Source: Bacteroidales bacterium
Lineage (GTDB): Bacteria; Bacteroidota; Bacteroidia; Bacteroidales; Muribaculaceae
Length of the DNA: 18,077 nucleotides
NCBI GenBank assembly: GCA_030526455.1
Contig: JAUNCU010000003.1
Location: 1-18,077 of the forward strand
Direction of reading: 5' to 3'
The position numbers and the translations under genes were made by a program. The notes under the pieces are model-generated. The model was not told the DNA's origin, did no database searches, and saw only the letters and a list, made by a program, of their open reading frames with translations. Below are positions 1 through 6,791 of the stretch, one piece after another. Each line of letters starts with the position of its first letter. The stretch's first letter is position 1.

Positions 1-50
1 CTCCATGCAAGCGAGTGAATTGCGCAGCAATTCGCGAGCGCGGCTTGGAG
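1..50. repeat. Long imperfect hairpin at the window edge
   Basis: GAATTGC at 17-23 and GCAATTC at 27-33 form a perfect 7-bp inverted repeat around a GCA loop. Further out, CTCC (1-4) and AAGC (9-12) can pair with the continuous GCTTGGAG at 43-50, with a 4-nt bulge at 5-8. The structure may extend past the edge of the window. No T-run follows, so it is not an ordinary terminator. It lies directly before the 48-bp repeat pair and may belong to the same dispersed element. Confidence 0.55.
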
Positions 51-61
51 ACAAGGAAAAG

Positions 62-187
62 CAAAGGATAGAGCCTCGGAGAGGGTCGGTTATGGTAGTA
101 ACCCTAGTTTTCGGACACCTCCCCCCGGATAAGGCTCCACAAAGGATAGAGCCTCGGAGAGGGTCGGTCATGGTAGAAACCCTAGTT
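62..187. repeat. Two direct copies of a 48-bp repeat (period 78 bp)
   Basis: Copy 1 is 62-109 and copy 2 is 140-187. They differ at only two positions (t91/c169 and t99/a177). The 30 bp after each copy are only loosely similar. Because 78 is a multiple of 3, one reading frame stays open through both copies and would encode two near-identical 26-residue units. Each copy contains a small dyad (CCTC/GAGG), and copy 1 also has GGTTA/TAACC. I read this as an intergenic repeat, not a protein. I cannot tell from this window whether it is dispersed through the genome. Confidence 0.7.
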
Positions 188-213
188 ATCTGACAGTCTT
201 CCCCACAAAGAAA

Positions 214-744
214 ATGGAGTTATTCTTCCAGTTATTCAACCCCAACATCCCCATCGATGTGCTGCTTTTCGCCATCGGTGCCACCACATTTGCATCGGTA
301 GTAGCATGGAAATTGCCAGGAAGCGACAAATGTCGGCGAGTGGCACGCGTGTGGGTGGGCGTGTATGCGCTGATGATGCTTTACATGACCGTGATCCATC
401 GCACGCCGGGAACTGAATACCGCTACAACTTCACACCGCTGTGGAGTTATCCCGCCATGGAAAGCGGACTGGTGGAGGTGTTTTACGAAAAACTCTTCAA
501 CATCATCCTCTTCATCCCCTACGGCGCAATGCTTGCCGCAAGTTTTCGCCAGCACAAGTTCAGAAACGCTCTGCTGGCGGGCGTTGCCACTTCGGTGGGC
601 ATCGAACTGCTCCAACTCGCCACTAAAACCGGCATGTGCGAAACCGACGACGTGATCCACAACACCATAGGATGCATCACAGGAACCCTACTCAGCATAG
701 CATCACTAAAATTTCTCCGAAAAATCCACACCGTCGCCCATTAA
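214..744 (+). CDS. VanZ-family integral membrane protein
   Basis: A 176-residue membrane protein with four likely hydrophobic spans (about residues 13-32, 45-62, 94-110 and 118-136) and a weakly hydrophobic C-terminal stretch. The VanZ core is recognisable: an N-x3-FIPYG segment at 96-104, E131 and Q134 in an ExxQ motif, then D145/D146, N150 and G153 in the final conserved block. VanZ proteins were named for low-level teicoplanin resistance in the vanA cluster, but most chromosomal members have no proven role, and no van genes are near here. The ATG at 214 follows an A-rich stretch. The gene stands alone between the left-edge repeats and the two-way terminator at 794-829. I found no clear TAnnTTTG promoter box ahead of it, so its promoter may lie in or before the repeats. 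Family call good, function unknown. Confidence 0.85.
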   Translation: MELFFQLFNPNIPIDVLLFAIGATTFASVVAWKLPGSDKCRRVARVWVGVYALMMLYMTVIHRTPGTEYRYNFTPLWSYPAMESGLVEVFYEKLFNIILFIPYGAMLAASFRQHKFRNALLAGVATSVGIELLQLATKTGMCETDDVIHNTIGCITGTLLSIASLKFLRKIHTVAH

Positions 745-793
745 AGAAAATTTTTACAATAATCCACCTGGATACGTTTAAAGATAGCGACAT

Positions 794-829
794 AAAAAAA
801 ACGCGGCCAAAATTGGTCGCGTTTTTTTT
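794..829. terminator. Bidirectional intrinsic terminator
   Basis: A 10-bp stem (801-810 with 813-822) is flanked by eight A on the left (794-801) and eight T on the right (822-829), so it can work on both strands. On the plus strand, reading from the VanZ gene, the stem is complete with one G-U pair. On the minus strand, reading from tRNA-Ala, that position becomes an A-C mismatch. It separates two converging units. Confidence 0.85.
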
Positions 830-830
830 G

Positions 831-903
831 TGGAGTATAGCGGACTCGAACCGCTTACCTCAACACTGCCAGTGTTGCGCTCTACCAGATGAGCTAATAC
901 CCC
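831..903 (-). tRNA. tRNA-Ala (anticodon GGC)
   Basis: The minus strand folds into a full 73-nt cloverleaf: a 7-bp acceptor stem, a GCTC/GAGC D-stem, a CAACA/TGTTG anticodon stem with loop CTGGCAG (anticodon GGC), a T-arm with GGTTCGAGTCC, and discriminator base A73. Acceptor position 3 is G and position 70 is U, the G3-U70 pair that marks tRNA-Ala for alanyl-tRNA synthetase. The next three template-encoded bases are CAA, not CCA, so the CCA tail must be added after transcription. It lies 44 bp after the stop of the radical SAM gene on the same strand and runs into the terminator at 794-829. The GGC anticodon reads GCC and GCU codons. Confidence 0.95.
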
Positions 904-917
904 GTGATTTCACTCTG

Positions 918-925
918 CAAATTTA
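918..925 (-). promoter_or_regulatory. Possible -7 promoter box for tRNA-Ala
   Basis: The minus strand reads TAAATTTG, an exact match to the Bacteroidota -7 consensus TAnnTTTG, ending 14 nt before the first tRNA base. I see no TTTG at the expected -33 distance. If real, transcription would start about 7 nt before the mature tRNA, and the tRNA would not depend on read-through from the aroC unit. Confidence 0.45.
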
Positions 926-947
926 CGGAAAGTTATTGGAATATCCA

Positions 948-1883
948 TCATGTTTTGCCATTTTTTTGCATTTTTCCTTGAAAAATTTTTCTCTGGGCCA
1001 AAATTTCGTGCAGCATGGCCTTGAATTTGTCGGGTTTCACTCCCCACTTGGGCATCACCAGCAATGCCGACGGCGACTCCGATACGAATCGCTCAATGGC
1101 GATGCTGGGTGAAATGCGCTCAATCACCTCGGCACACAGATCAAGATACTCCTCCAGGGTGAAGCAACGAAAACCGGGCATCTCCCCTGCCGAAATCTTT
1201 CTCTCCAGCATCGTCCCACGTATCACCTGCAACTGGTGGAATTTCACCACATCCACTGGCAATGCCGAGATGGCGTCGACGGTGGATAGCATATCGCCAC
1301 GCGATTCTCCGGGCAATCCTAGAATGAGGTGGGCGCATTGCGGGATGCCATATTGGGCGGTGAGGCGGATGGCGGCAACTGATGCGGCCGCGTCGTGGCA
1401 GCGGTTGATGGCCGATAAAGTGCTGTCGCAGAGGGTTTCTACGCCATATTCTATCATCACAAAGCAGCGTCGTTGCAGCGCGTGAAGATACTGCAGCAAT
1501 TCTTCCTGCACGCAATCGGGGCGCGTGGCAATCACGATGCCCACCACATCGCTGACGGCTGCGGCCTCCTCATAGAGCGATTTCAGGCGGTCGAGCGAGG
1601 CATGCGTGCCGGTGTGGGCCTGGAAATAAGCCAAATATTTCATGCCAGGATATTTCCCGGCAAAAAACTGCTTCCCTCGCTCCAACTGCTCTCTCACGCT
1701 CAGCGACGGATGGCAGTAGGATGTGTTAAACGACTGATTATTACAGTATATGCATCCGCCCACACCTTTGGTGCCATCGCGGTTGGGGCACGTGAAACCA
1801 GCATCAACAGGCAATTTCTGCACTCTAAAGGAGAAATGCTCGTTGAGAAACTGGGAATAGGTGCGGTATCGCTGCTGTTGCAT
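948..1883 (-). CDS. TIGR01212-type (YhcC/YtqA) radical SAM protein
   Basis: A 311-residue radical SAM enzyme. The cluster-binding cysteines are C32, C44 and C47, in the C-x11-C-x2-C spacing of the TIGR01212 (YhcC/YtqA) family instead of the common CxxxCxxC. The surrounding text CPNRDGTKG...GGCIYC is characteristic. Later features fit the TIM-barrel core, including an LGLPGES stretch near residue 190. From memory, the Bacillus homologue YtqA has recently been linked to tRNA wobble-uridine modification; I hold that lightly. The ATG shares one base with the aroC stop (TGATG), so translation is probably coupled. The stop is 44 bp from tRNA-Ala on the same strand. The reaction in this organism is not shown by the sequence. 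Confidence 0.88.
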   Translation of the reverse strand: MQQQRYRTYSQFLNEHFSFRVQKLPVDAGFTCPNRDGTKGVGGCIYCNNQSFNTSYCHPSLSVREQLERGKQFFAGKYPGMKYLAYFQAHTGTHASLDRLKSLYEEAAAVSDVVGIVIATRPDCVQEELLQYLHALQRRCFVMIEYGVETLCDSTLSAINRCHDAAASVAAIRLTAQYGIPQCAHLILGLPGESRGDMLSTVDAISALPVDVVKFHQLQVIRGTMLERKISAGEMPGFRCFTLEEYLDLCAEVIERISPSIAIERFVSESPSALLVMPKWGVKPDKFKAMLHEILAQRKIFQGKMQKNGKT

Positions 1884-2959
1884 CAGAGTTTCGAGGTGCG
1901 GTTGAGCAGATAATTATCGAGTATCACCAGCGCAGCCATCGCCTCCACGATGGGCACGGCGCGGGGCACTACGCAGGGATCGTGGCGTCCTTTGGCGTGC
2001 AAAACGGTGGGATTTCCATCCATATCCACGGTGTCGACATCCTGCAAAAGCGTGGCCACAGGCTTGAAGGCTACGTTAAAGTAAATATCTTCACCATTGC
2101 TGATACCGCCCTGAATACCACCAGAATAGTTGGTCGCGGTAGTCACTTTTCCACCCTCGTTCACGAAGCGGTCGACCACATCCGAACCGCGGTAGTTTAC
2201 AAAATCAAATCCGAGGCCAAACTCCACGCCCTTGGCAGCATTGATGCTCATCATGGCGGCAGCCAACTGAGCGTTAAGGCGCGAAAACACGGGTTCGCCA
2301 AGGCCCACGGGCACACCTTTTATCACACAGGTGACCACGCCGCCAAGTGTGTCGCCTTTCGACTTCGCCTCGGTGATGGCCGCAATCATTTCCTGGGCTT
2401 TCGGTTCGTCAGGGCAGCGGGCGATATTATTGTCAACCGCCGACAAATCCAGCGATTCATACGAGCCTTCCACTGCTATATTCGACACCTGTGAGGTGTA
2501 GGCCGTGAGTTGGATGCCCAGTTGCTGAAGCGCCTGCATGGCAAATGCGCCAGCCACTACGCGAGCCGCCGTTTCACGTGCCGAAGAGCGCCCACCGCCA
2601 CGGTAGTCGCGAATGCCGTATTTGCTTTGATAGGTGTAGTCGGCATGCGAGGGGCGATAGCACTTGGCGATGTCGCTGTAGTCTGATGAATGGTGATTGG
2701 TGTTGCGAATGATGAAACCGATGGGTGTGCCGAGAGTCACGCCTTCGAATACGCCCGAGAGCACCTCAACGGTATCGGATTCGTTGCGGGCTGTGGTGAT
2801 GGCCGACTGCCCGGGACGACGGCGCGCCACCTGGCGTTGAATCTCGTCGAAATCAATTTTCACACCAGCGGGAAAGCCGTCGATCACACCACCTATCGCA
2901 GCGCCGTGCGACTCACCGAACGTGGTGATTGAAAGTATGTTACCAAATGTGTTACGCAT
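1883..2959 (-). CDS. aroC: Chorismate synthase
   Basis: The 358-residue product is chorismate synthase, the last step of the shikimate pathway: it converts 5-enolpyruvylshikimate-3-phosphate to chorismate and needs reduced FMN. The length is normal for the family. Signature blocks are in order: FGESHG near residue 14, RRPGQS near 47-52, the arginine- and serine-rich YRGGGRSSARET block near residue 120, GVEFGLGF near 245, and the C-terminal GRHDPCVVPRAVP segment. The start is the ATG at 2959, 22 bp after the ybaK stop. The 3' end overlaps the radical SAM start by one base. The gene is the middle member of the ybaK-aroC-radical SAM unit. No other shikimate genes are in the window. Confidence 0.97.
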   Translation of the reverse strand: MRNTFGNILSITTFGESHGAAIGGVIDGFPAGVKIDFDEIQRQVARRRPGQSAITTARNESDTVEVLSGVFEGVTLGTPIGFIIRNTNHHSSDYSDIAKCYRPSHADYTYQSKYGIRDYRGGGRSSARETAARVVAGAFAMQALQQLGIQLTAYTSQVSNIAVEGSYESLDLSAVDNNIARCPDEPKAQEMIAAITEAKSKGDTLGGVVTCVIKGVPVGLGEPVFSRLNAQLAAAMMSINAAKGVEFGLGFDFVNYRGSDVVDRFVNEGGKVTTATNYSGGIQGGISNGEDIYFNVAFKPVATLLQDVDTVDMDGNPTVLHAKGRHDPCVVPRAVPIVEAMAALVILDNYLLNRTSKL

Positions 2960-2981
2960 CTTTGCTTGAAGTATAATTGTT

Positions 2982-3467
2982 CTACTTATCCGAAATCAAG
3001 TCGCATTCCGTGGCACCCACATAGCCCACGAGAGCGGCAGGGTTGATTTTCAATTGTAAACCACGCACACCCGCACTCACGTAGATGTAGTCGAAGAGAA
3101 TACACGTTTCGTGGATGAAGGTGGGGAACGGCTTTTTCATGCCTATGGGCGAGCATCCGCCGCGTATGTAGCCCGTGGTGGGCAGGAGTTCCTTCATGGG
3201 AATGAGGTCGGCTTTCTTGTTGCCCGACACCTTTGCGGCCTTCTTCAGGTCCACCTCATCGTCGCCAGGGATCACGCACACGAAGTGGCCCGTCTTGTCG
3301 CCACGCAGAATCAGCGTCTTAAACACCTGCTGTATGTCTTCATCGAGTTGCTGAGCGATGTGGCCGGCACTGAGGTCGTTCTCATCCACCACATAGGGGA
3401 TGAGTTCGTAGGCAATTTTTGCCTGGTCGAGGAGCCTTGCTACATTGGTTTTTGCAATCTTTTTCAT
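2982..3467 (-). CDS. ybaK: YbaK/EbsC-type Cys-tRNA(Pro) deacylase
   Basis: A 161-residue single-domain protein of the YbaK/EbsC family. YbaK hydrolyses Cys-tRNA(Pro) that prolyl-tRNA synthetase makes by mistake, and acts as a free-standing editing factor. Visible family features are QVFKTL with conserved K50, the GYIRGGCSPIG block at 99-109, and SAGVRGLQL at 131-139. Related trans-editing proteins (ProXp-ala and others) share the fold, so the exact substrate is inferred; the GGCSP text favours true YbaK. It heads the minus-strand unit with aroC, and a matching -7 promoter box lies 21 bp before the ATG. The pairing with aroC has no obvious pathway logic and probably reflects shared expression only. 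Confidence 0.92.
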   Translation of the reverse strand: MKKIAKTNVARLLDQAKIAYELIPYVVDENDLSAGHIAQQLDEDIQQVFKTLILRGDKTGHFVCVIPGDDEVDLKKAAKVSGNKKADLIPMKELLPTTGYIRGGCSPIGMKKPFPTFIHETCILFDYIYVSAGVRGLQLKINPAALVGYVGATECDLISDK

Positions 3468-3487
3468 TATTTAATGCTTTAAGAGTA

Positions 3488-3495
3488 CAAAATTA
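3488..3495 (-). promoter_or_regulatory. -7 promoter box of the ybaK-aroC unit
   Basis: The minus strand reads TAATTTTG, an exact TAnnTTTG match, 20 bp before the ybaK ATG. A TTGC lies 20 nt upstream, close to the -33 TTG/TTTG position. The predicted transcription start is near 3481, giving a leader of about 14 nt. Confidence 0.65.
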
Positions 3496-3508
3496 CTCGT
3501 TTTCTGCC

Positions 3509-3516
3509 TATATTTG
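3509..3516 (+). promoter_or_regulatory. -7 promoter box of the thioredoxin-like gene
   Basis: The plus strand reads TATATTTG, an exact TAnnTTTG match. It predicts a start near 3523, which decides the start codon of the next gene: the TTG at 3514 would lie upstream of the transcript, so the ATG at 3538 is used. The box lies 13 bp from the opposing ybaK box. Confidence 0.6.
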
Positions 3517-3537
3517 CAACTTAAAATCGTATTTTTG

Positions 3538-4218
3538 ATGCACAATCGTCACATATTCGCCATCGCCACGGCCCTCTGCATAGCAAGCGGCCATGCGCAG
3601 CCACAGGTTTTCACCAGCCGCTCAACCGCGCTGGAGGTGCTTGAGCGCAGTGAGGCCACCCTGGGCAATCCGCTGAGCGAGGAGCACGATGAGGTGAAAT
3701 ATGTAGAAGTGCTGAAAACTGCGTGCGAAAGCGAAGTTTTGTCGGAATCCGACAAGATGCGCTACCGCCTGCTGCTGAAAGAGGCGCAGAAAAACCACGT
3801 GGGCACCTTGGCTGCCGACATTGAATACGTGACGCCCGACGGCAGCACGCATCACCTCTCGGAAAGCGCCGCACCGCTCACGCTCGTTTATTTCAATGAC
3901 CCCGACTGCGATGCGTGCGAGAAGGTGGTCGCAAGGCTCGACACTTGCGCCACGCTCAAGACGATGGTGCTGGAAAAGCAACTCGAGATTGTGGGCATCT
4001 ATCCGCTCGACGACGAACAGGCGTGGCTACAGCGGCCGTTCCCATCCTATATCATCAACGGCTGGAACAAGAGCCAGGAAATCGACCAAGAGGAAACCTA
4101 CGTGCTACCCACCATGCCTCTTTTCTATTTGCTCGATGCCGACAAAAGGGTGGTGCTGAAAAACGAACCCAGCCTCAACCATGTGCTCGACTACCTCAGG
4201 AATCTAAGCACCAAATAA
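3538..4218 (+). CDS. Secreted thioredoxin-like protein (DUF5106-like)
   Basis: From the ATG at 3538 this is 226 residues, beginning with a signal peptide: H/R-rich start, hydrophobic core at about 6-17, likely cleavage after SGHA (residue 20). There is no lipobox cysteine at the cleavage site, so the product is probably periplasmic. Residues 22-90 are mainly helical and charged. A thioredoxin-like part follows, with YFNDPDCDAC at 118-127, where C124 and C127 form a CxxC pair after a typical beta strand. It resembles the DUF5106/TlpA-like proteins common in Bacteroidota, but I name that family from overall look only. The likely role is thiol-disulfide exchange in the envelope. Its 3' end overlaps the 3' end of tilS by 28 bp on the opposite strand. 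Confidence 0.78.
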   Translation: MHNRHIFAIATALCIASGHAQPQVFTSRSTALEVLERSEATLGNPLSEEHDEVKYVEVLKTACESEVLSESDKMRYRLLLKEAQKNHVGTLAADIEYVTPDGSTHHLSESAAPLTLVYFNDPDCDACEKVVARLDTCATLKTMVLEKQLEIVGIYPLDDEQAWLQRPFPSYIINGWNKSQEIDQEETYVLPTMPLFYLLDADKRVVLKNEPSLNHVLDYLRNLSTK

Positions 4219-5552
4219 GCGTCGTCGTCGGGCGACACTTTATACAGCGCCGATGCGCGATAGCCCATCACCCAGATGATGCGCCCGTCGGCTTCCATAA
4301 TCCATGCTTCATCCTTTTCGCGCTGGCCTAATTTTAGGTCGGTAAACAGATCGCTCACCAGTTTGCTTCCTTTCATGCCAAAGGGCCGGAATTTGTCGCC
4401 ATTCCGCCAGTGGCGCACCACCACTTTTTCGGCTTCCAGCACATGAGCGCTTAATGCAATTACGTCTTTTCCATTGCACGATTTTAAACCAAATTCCGAG
4501 GGTTTTACTTTTTGGATTTGAATTTTTACTGGAGTTGATATTTCTTTGTTGCACAAATCAATGCCGTACGAACATTCAAGTTTTACTTTATTGACAAAAA
4601 CTTCAAGATGGGTGCGATTCAAAGTTAAAGTAAAACTTGAAGAATAGAACTGTTTCCCAACTGAGTTTTCTCCGCCGATAGCCCTAATCACATCGCTGCA
4701 TTGGGCATAATTGAAGCCGTAGGGCTTGAGGATTTCGAAAAGTAAAGTGTTGGCATTTGTAAACTCAAGCAGTTTTCCATAATCCACGAGCAGCACCTCG
4801 TCATGGCGCTCACAAATCTCGTCCTTTGCTCGCTCTATAAATTCGGCATAAAGCGCGGCGCCCGACTGCACCTGGCTGATGGTTTTGCCCAACTGCTCGT
4901 GAGCGCCCGGAAATTGGGCTTCAATAGCGGGTAAAACCACGTTGCGCAGCCTGTTGCGCTTCACGTCATTTTTCTGGTTGGATGAGTCGGTCACGTAATC
5001 TTGACCACTATCTCTCAGATACTCAATCACTTCCATCCTACTCACACACAGCAATGGGCGCACTACAGCACCGTTTTTCGCCTGGATGCCTGTAAGGCCA
5101 TTGATTCCCGTGCCTCTCAGCGCGTTGAGGAAGAAAGTTTCCACATTGTCGTTCTGGTGATGCGCCACGGCAAGCGCCTGGCAGTCCTGCTCACGCAGCA
5201 ACGCCTTGAACCACGCATAGCGCAGATCGCGGCACGCCATTTCCAGCGACACGCCGTGGGCCTGCATGTAGGCGGGCACGTCGAAGTCGTGCACAAAAAG
5301 CGGCACTTGCAACTGCTCACAAAGTGCGCGCACGAATCGCTCATCGCGGTCCGACTCTTCGCCACGCAGATGGAAATTGCAGTGAGCGGCCTTGCAGGCA
5401 TAGCCCAGCGCAAGGAGCACACGCAGCAGCGCCACCGAATCGGCACCGCCGCTAAGCGCCACAAGCACAGGGCGCTTACCACACAGAAGGCAATTCTTGG
5501 CAATGAAAGCCTTCACTTTTTGCTCAAATCGAATGGAAACTTCAGTAGTCAT
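4191..5552 (-). CDS. tilS: tRNA(Ile)-lysidine synthase
   Basis: TilS attaches lysine to C34 of the tRNA-Ile that reads AUA, using ATP, which changes both decoding and charging. The 453-residue product has the PP-loop motif SGGADS at 34-39, the HCNFHLRGEESDRDE block at 57-71, and HHQNDNVET followed by ALRGTGINGL. The C-terminal domain has WRNGDKFRPFGMKGSKLVSD, typical of full-length TilS. I choose the ATG at 5552: the GTG at 5558 would lie almost at the transcription start predicted from the -7 box at 5561-5568. The coding sequence is noticeably more A/T-rich between about 4440 and 4780. The 3' end overlaps the converging thioredoxin-like gene. Confidence 0.95.
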   Translation of the reverse strand: MTTEVSIRFEQKVKAFIAKNCLLCGKRPVLVALSGGADSVALLRVLLALGYACKAAHCNFHLRGEESDRDERFVRALCEQLQVPLFVHDFDVPAYMQAHGVSLEMACRDLRYAWFKALLREQDCQALAVAHHQNDNVETFFLNALRGTGINGLTGIQAKNGAVVRPLLCVSRMEVIEYLRDSGQDYVTDSSNQKNDVKRNRLRNVVLPAIEAQFPGAHEQLGKTISQVQSGAALYAEFIERAKDEICERHDEVLLVDYGKLLEFTNANTLLFEILKPYGFNYAQCSDVIRAIGGENSVGKQFYSSSFTLTLNRTHLEVFVNKVKLECSYGIDLCNKEISTPVKIQIQKVKPSEFGLKSCNGKDVIALSAHVLEAEKVVVRHWRNGDKFRPFGMKGSKLVSDLFTDLKLGQREKDEAWIMEADGRIIWVMGYRASALYKVSPDDDAYLVLRFLR

Positions 5553-5560
5553 AATCACTG

Positions 5561-5568
5561 CAAAGATA
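5561..5568 (-). promoter_or_regulatory. -7 promoter box of tilS
   Basis: The minus strand reads TATCTTTG, an exact TAnnTTTG match, only 8 bp before the tilS ATG at 5552. A start about 7 nt downstream of the box would give a leader of only a few bases or none. I see no clear -33 element. Confidence 0.5.
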
Positions 5569-5611
5569 ATAAGAAGACTAGTAAAAGTTTTTAGGATTGG
5601 CGGATTTTTTG

Positions 5612-5619
5612 TAATTTTG
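5612..5619 (+). promoter_or_regulatory. -7 promoter box of pheS
   Basis: TAATTTTG on the plus strand is an exact TAnnTTTG match, 23 bp before the pheS ATG. The region upstream is T-rich but has no exact TTTG at -33. The expected start is near 5626, which places the alternative TTG at 5622 outside the mRNA. Confidence 0.6.
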
Positions 5620-5642
5620 CGTTGAAAACTATAATATTGAAT

Positions 5643-6680
5643 ATGTTACTCGAAAGAATTGACGCTCTCAAAGAGCAAATCAACGCGCTTCAAGCCGCCA
5701 ACGAAGAGCAACTTGAAGCATTGAGAATCAAATATCTCAGCAAAAAGGGCGAAGTTACTGCCCTGTTCAACGAATTCCGCAACGTGCCCGCTGAGCAGAA
5801 GAAGGAATTTGGCCAAAAACTTAACGAACTCAAGAACCTCGCCACCGACAAATTGAACGCGCTGCGCGAAGGTTTCAAGGCTCAAGCCAAGGAGGCCAAC
5901 AAGATCGACATCACCCGCCCAGCAATGCCCGAGAAACTTGGCACACGCCACCCTATCTCGCTGGTACGCAAGGAGATTATCGACATTTTCGCACGCCTCG
6001 GCTTCACCCTCGCCGATGGTCCTGAAGTGGAAGACGACTGGCACGTGTTCAGCGCGCTAAACTTTGCCGCCGATCACCCTGCCCGCGATATGCAAGACAC
6101 CTTCTTCATCAATGCCGATGACAAGGACGTGAAGCGCAACATCATTCTGCGCAGCCACACCAGTTCAGTGCAAGTGCGCACCATGGAGAAGAAGCAACCA
6201 CCCATTCGCATCATCTGCCCAGGCCGCGTGTATCGCAACGAAGCCATCACTGCTCGCGCTCACTGCTTCTTCCACCAGATTGAAGGTCTGTACATCGACA
6301 AGAACGTCACCTTTGCCGACCTCAAGCAAGTGCTGCTCAACTTCGCACAGGAACTCTTCGGCCCCGACACCAAGATTCGCCTGCGCCCCAGTTACTTCCC
6401 ATTCACCGAGCCTAGCGCTGAAATGGACGTTTCGTGCATGCTCTGCGGTGGCGAAGGTTGTGGTTTCTGCAAGCACACTGGTTGGGTGGAAATCCTCGGT
6501 TGCGGTATGATTGACCCCAACGTGCTGGAAGCCAGCGGCATCGACAGCACCGTATACAGCGGTTACGCTTTCGGTCTCGGTATCGAACGCATCACCAACC
6601 TGAAATATATGGTGAAAGACTTGCGCATGTTTAGCGAAAACGACGTTCGCTTCCTCGACGAATTTGAGGCAGCGCATTGA
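5643..6680 (+). CDS. pheS: Phenylalanine--tRNA ligase, alpha subunit
   Basis: The catalytic alpha subunit of the alpha2-beta2 phenylalanyl-tRNA synthetase (class II). From the ATG at 5643 it has 345 residues. Residues 1-85 form the N-terminal coiled-coil arm that contacts tRNA. The catalytic domain shows the TRHP block near 101, motif 2 at GRVYRNEAITARAH (194-207), FTEPSAEMD at 254-262, and motif 3 at YAFGLGIERI (308-317). A small cysteine knuckle is inserted at C265-x2-C268-x4-C273-x2-C276, probably a zinc site. pheT is not in the window. The start is set by the promoter box at 5612-5619. A tandem-repeat zone and a terminator follow the gene. Confidence 0.97.
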   Translation: MLLERIDALKEQINALQAANEEQLEALRIKYLSKKGEVTALFNEFRNVPAEQKKEFGQKLNELKNLATDKLNALREGFKAQAKEANKIDITRPAMPEKLGTRHPISLVRKEIIDIFARLGFTLADGPEVEDDWHVFSALNFAADHPARDMQDTFFINADDKDVKRNIILRSHTSSVQVRTMEKKQPPIRIICPGRVYRNEAITARAHCFFHQIEGLYIDKNVTFADLKQVLLNFAQELFGPDTKIRLRPSYFPFTEPSAEMDVSCMLCGGEGCGFCKHTGWVEILGCGMIDPNVLEASGIDSTVYSGYAFGLGIERITNLKYMVKDLRMFSENDVRFLDEFEAAH

Positions 6681-6690
6681 TGCGCATTAG

Positions 6691-6726
6691 AAGTTAAGAA
6701 GTAAAGGGGAAGTTAAGAAGTTAAGA
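6691..6726. repeat. 8-bp tandem repeat, AAGTTAAG type
   Basis: Four imperfect copies of AAGTTAAG are seen at 6691-6726, with a GGG insertion after the second copy. The array starts 10 bp after the pheS stop and is non-coding. Confidence 0.7.
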
Positions 6727-6743
6727 CGATAGCCTCGCCTCTC

Positions 6744-6791
6744 AGCAACTCAGTAACTTAGCAACTCAGCTACTTAGCAACTCCACAACTC
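6744..6791. repeat. 8-bp tandem repeat, AGCAACTC type
   Basis: Six consecutive 8-bp units run from 6744 to 6791: AGCAACTC, AGTAACTT, AGCAACTC, AGCTACTT, AGCAACTC, CACAACTC. Units 1, 3 and 5 are identical. It is separate in sequence from the AAGTTAAG array but has the same period. Confidence 0.75.

Noticed and set aside
62..187. CRISPR-like repeat pair
   Set aside because: Only two copies, 48 bp with a 30-bp spacer, spacers partly alike, and no cas genes.
5..193. Open frame of 62 codons through the left-edge repeats
   Set aside because: It consists of the repeat units themselves; the frame stays open only because the period is a multiple of three. No family look and no clear start signal.
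214..744. Glycopeptide resistance gene
   Set aside because: VanZ-type proteins are common on chromosomes without resistance; no vanHAX or regulator genes nearby.
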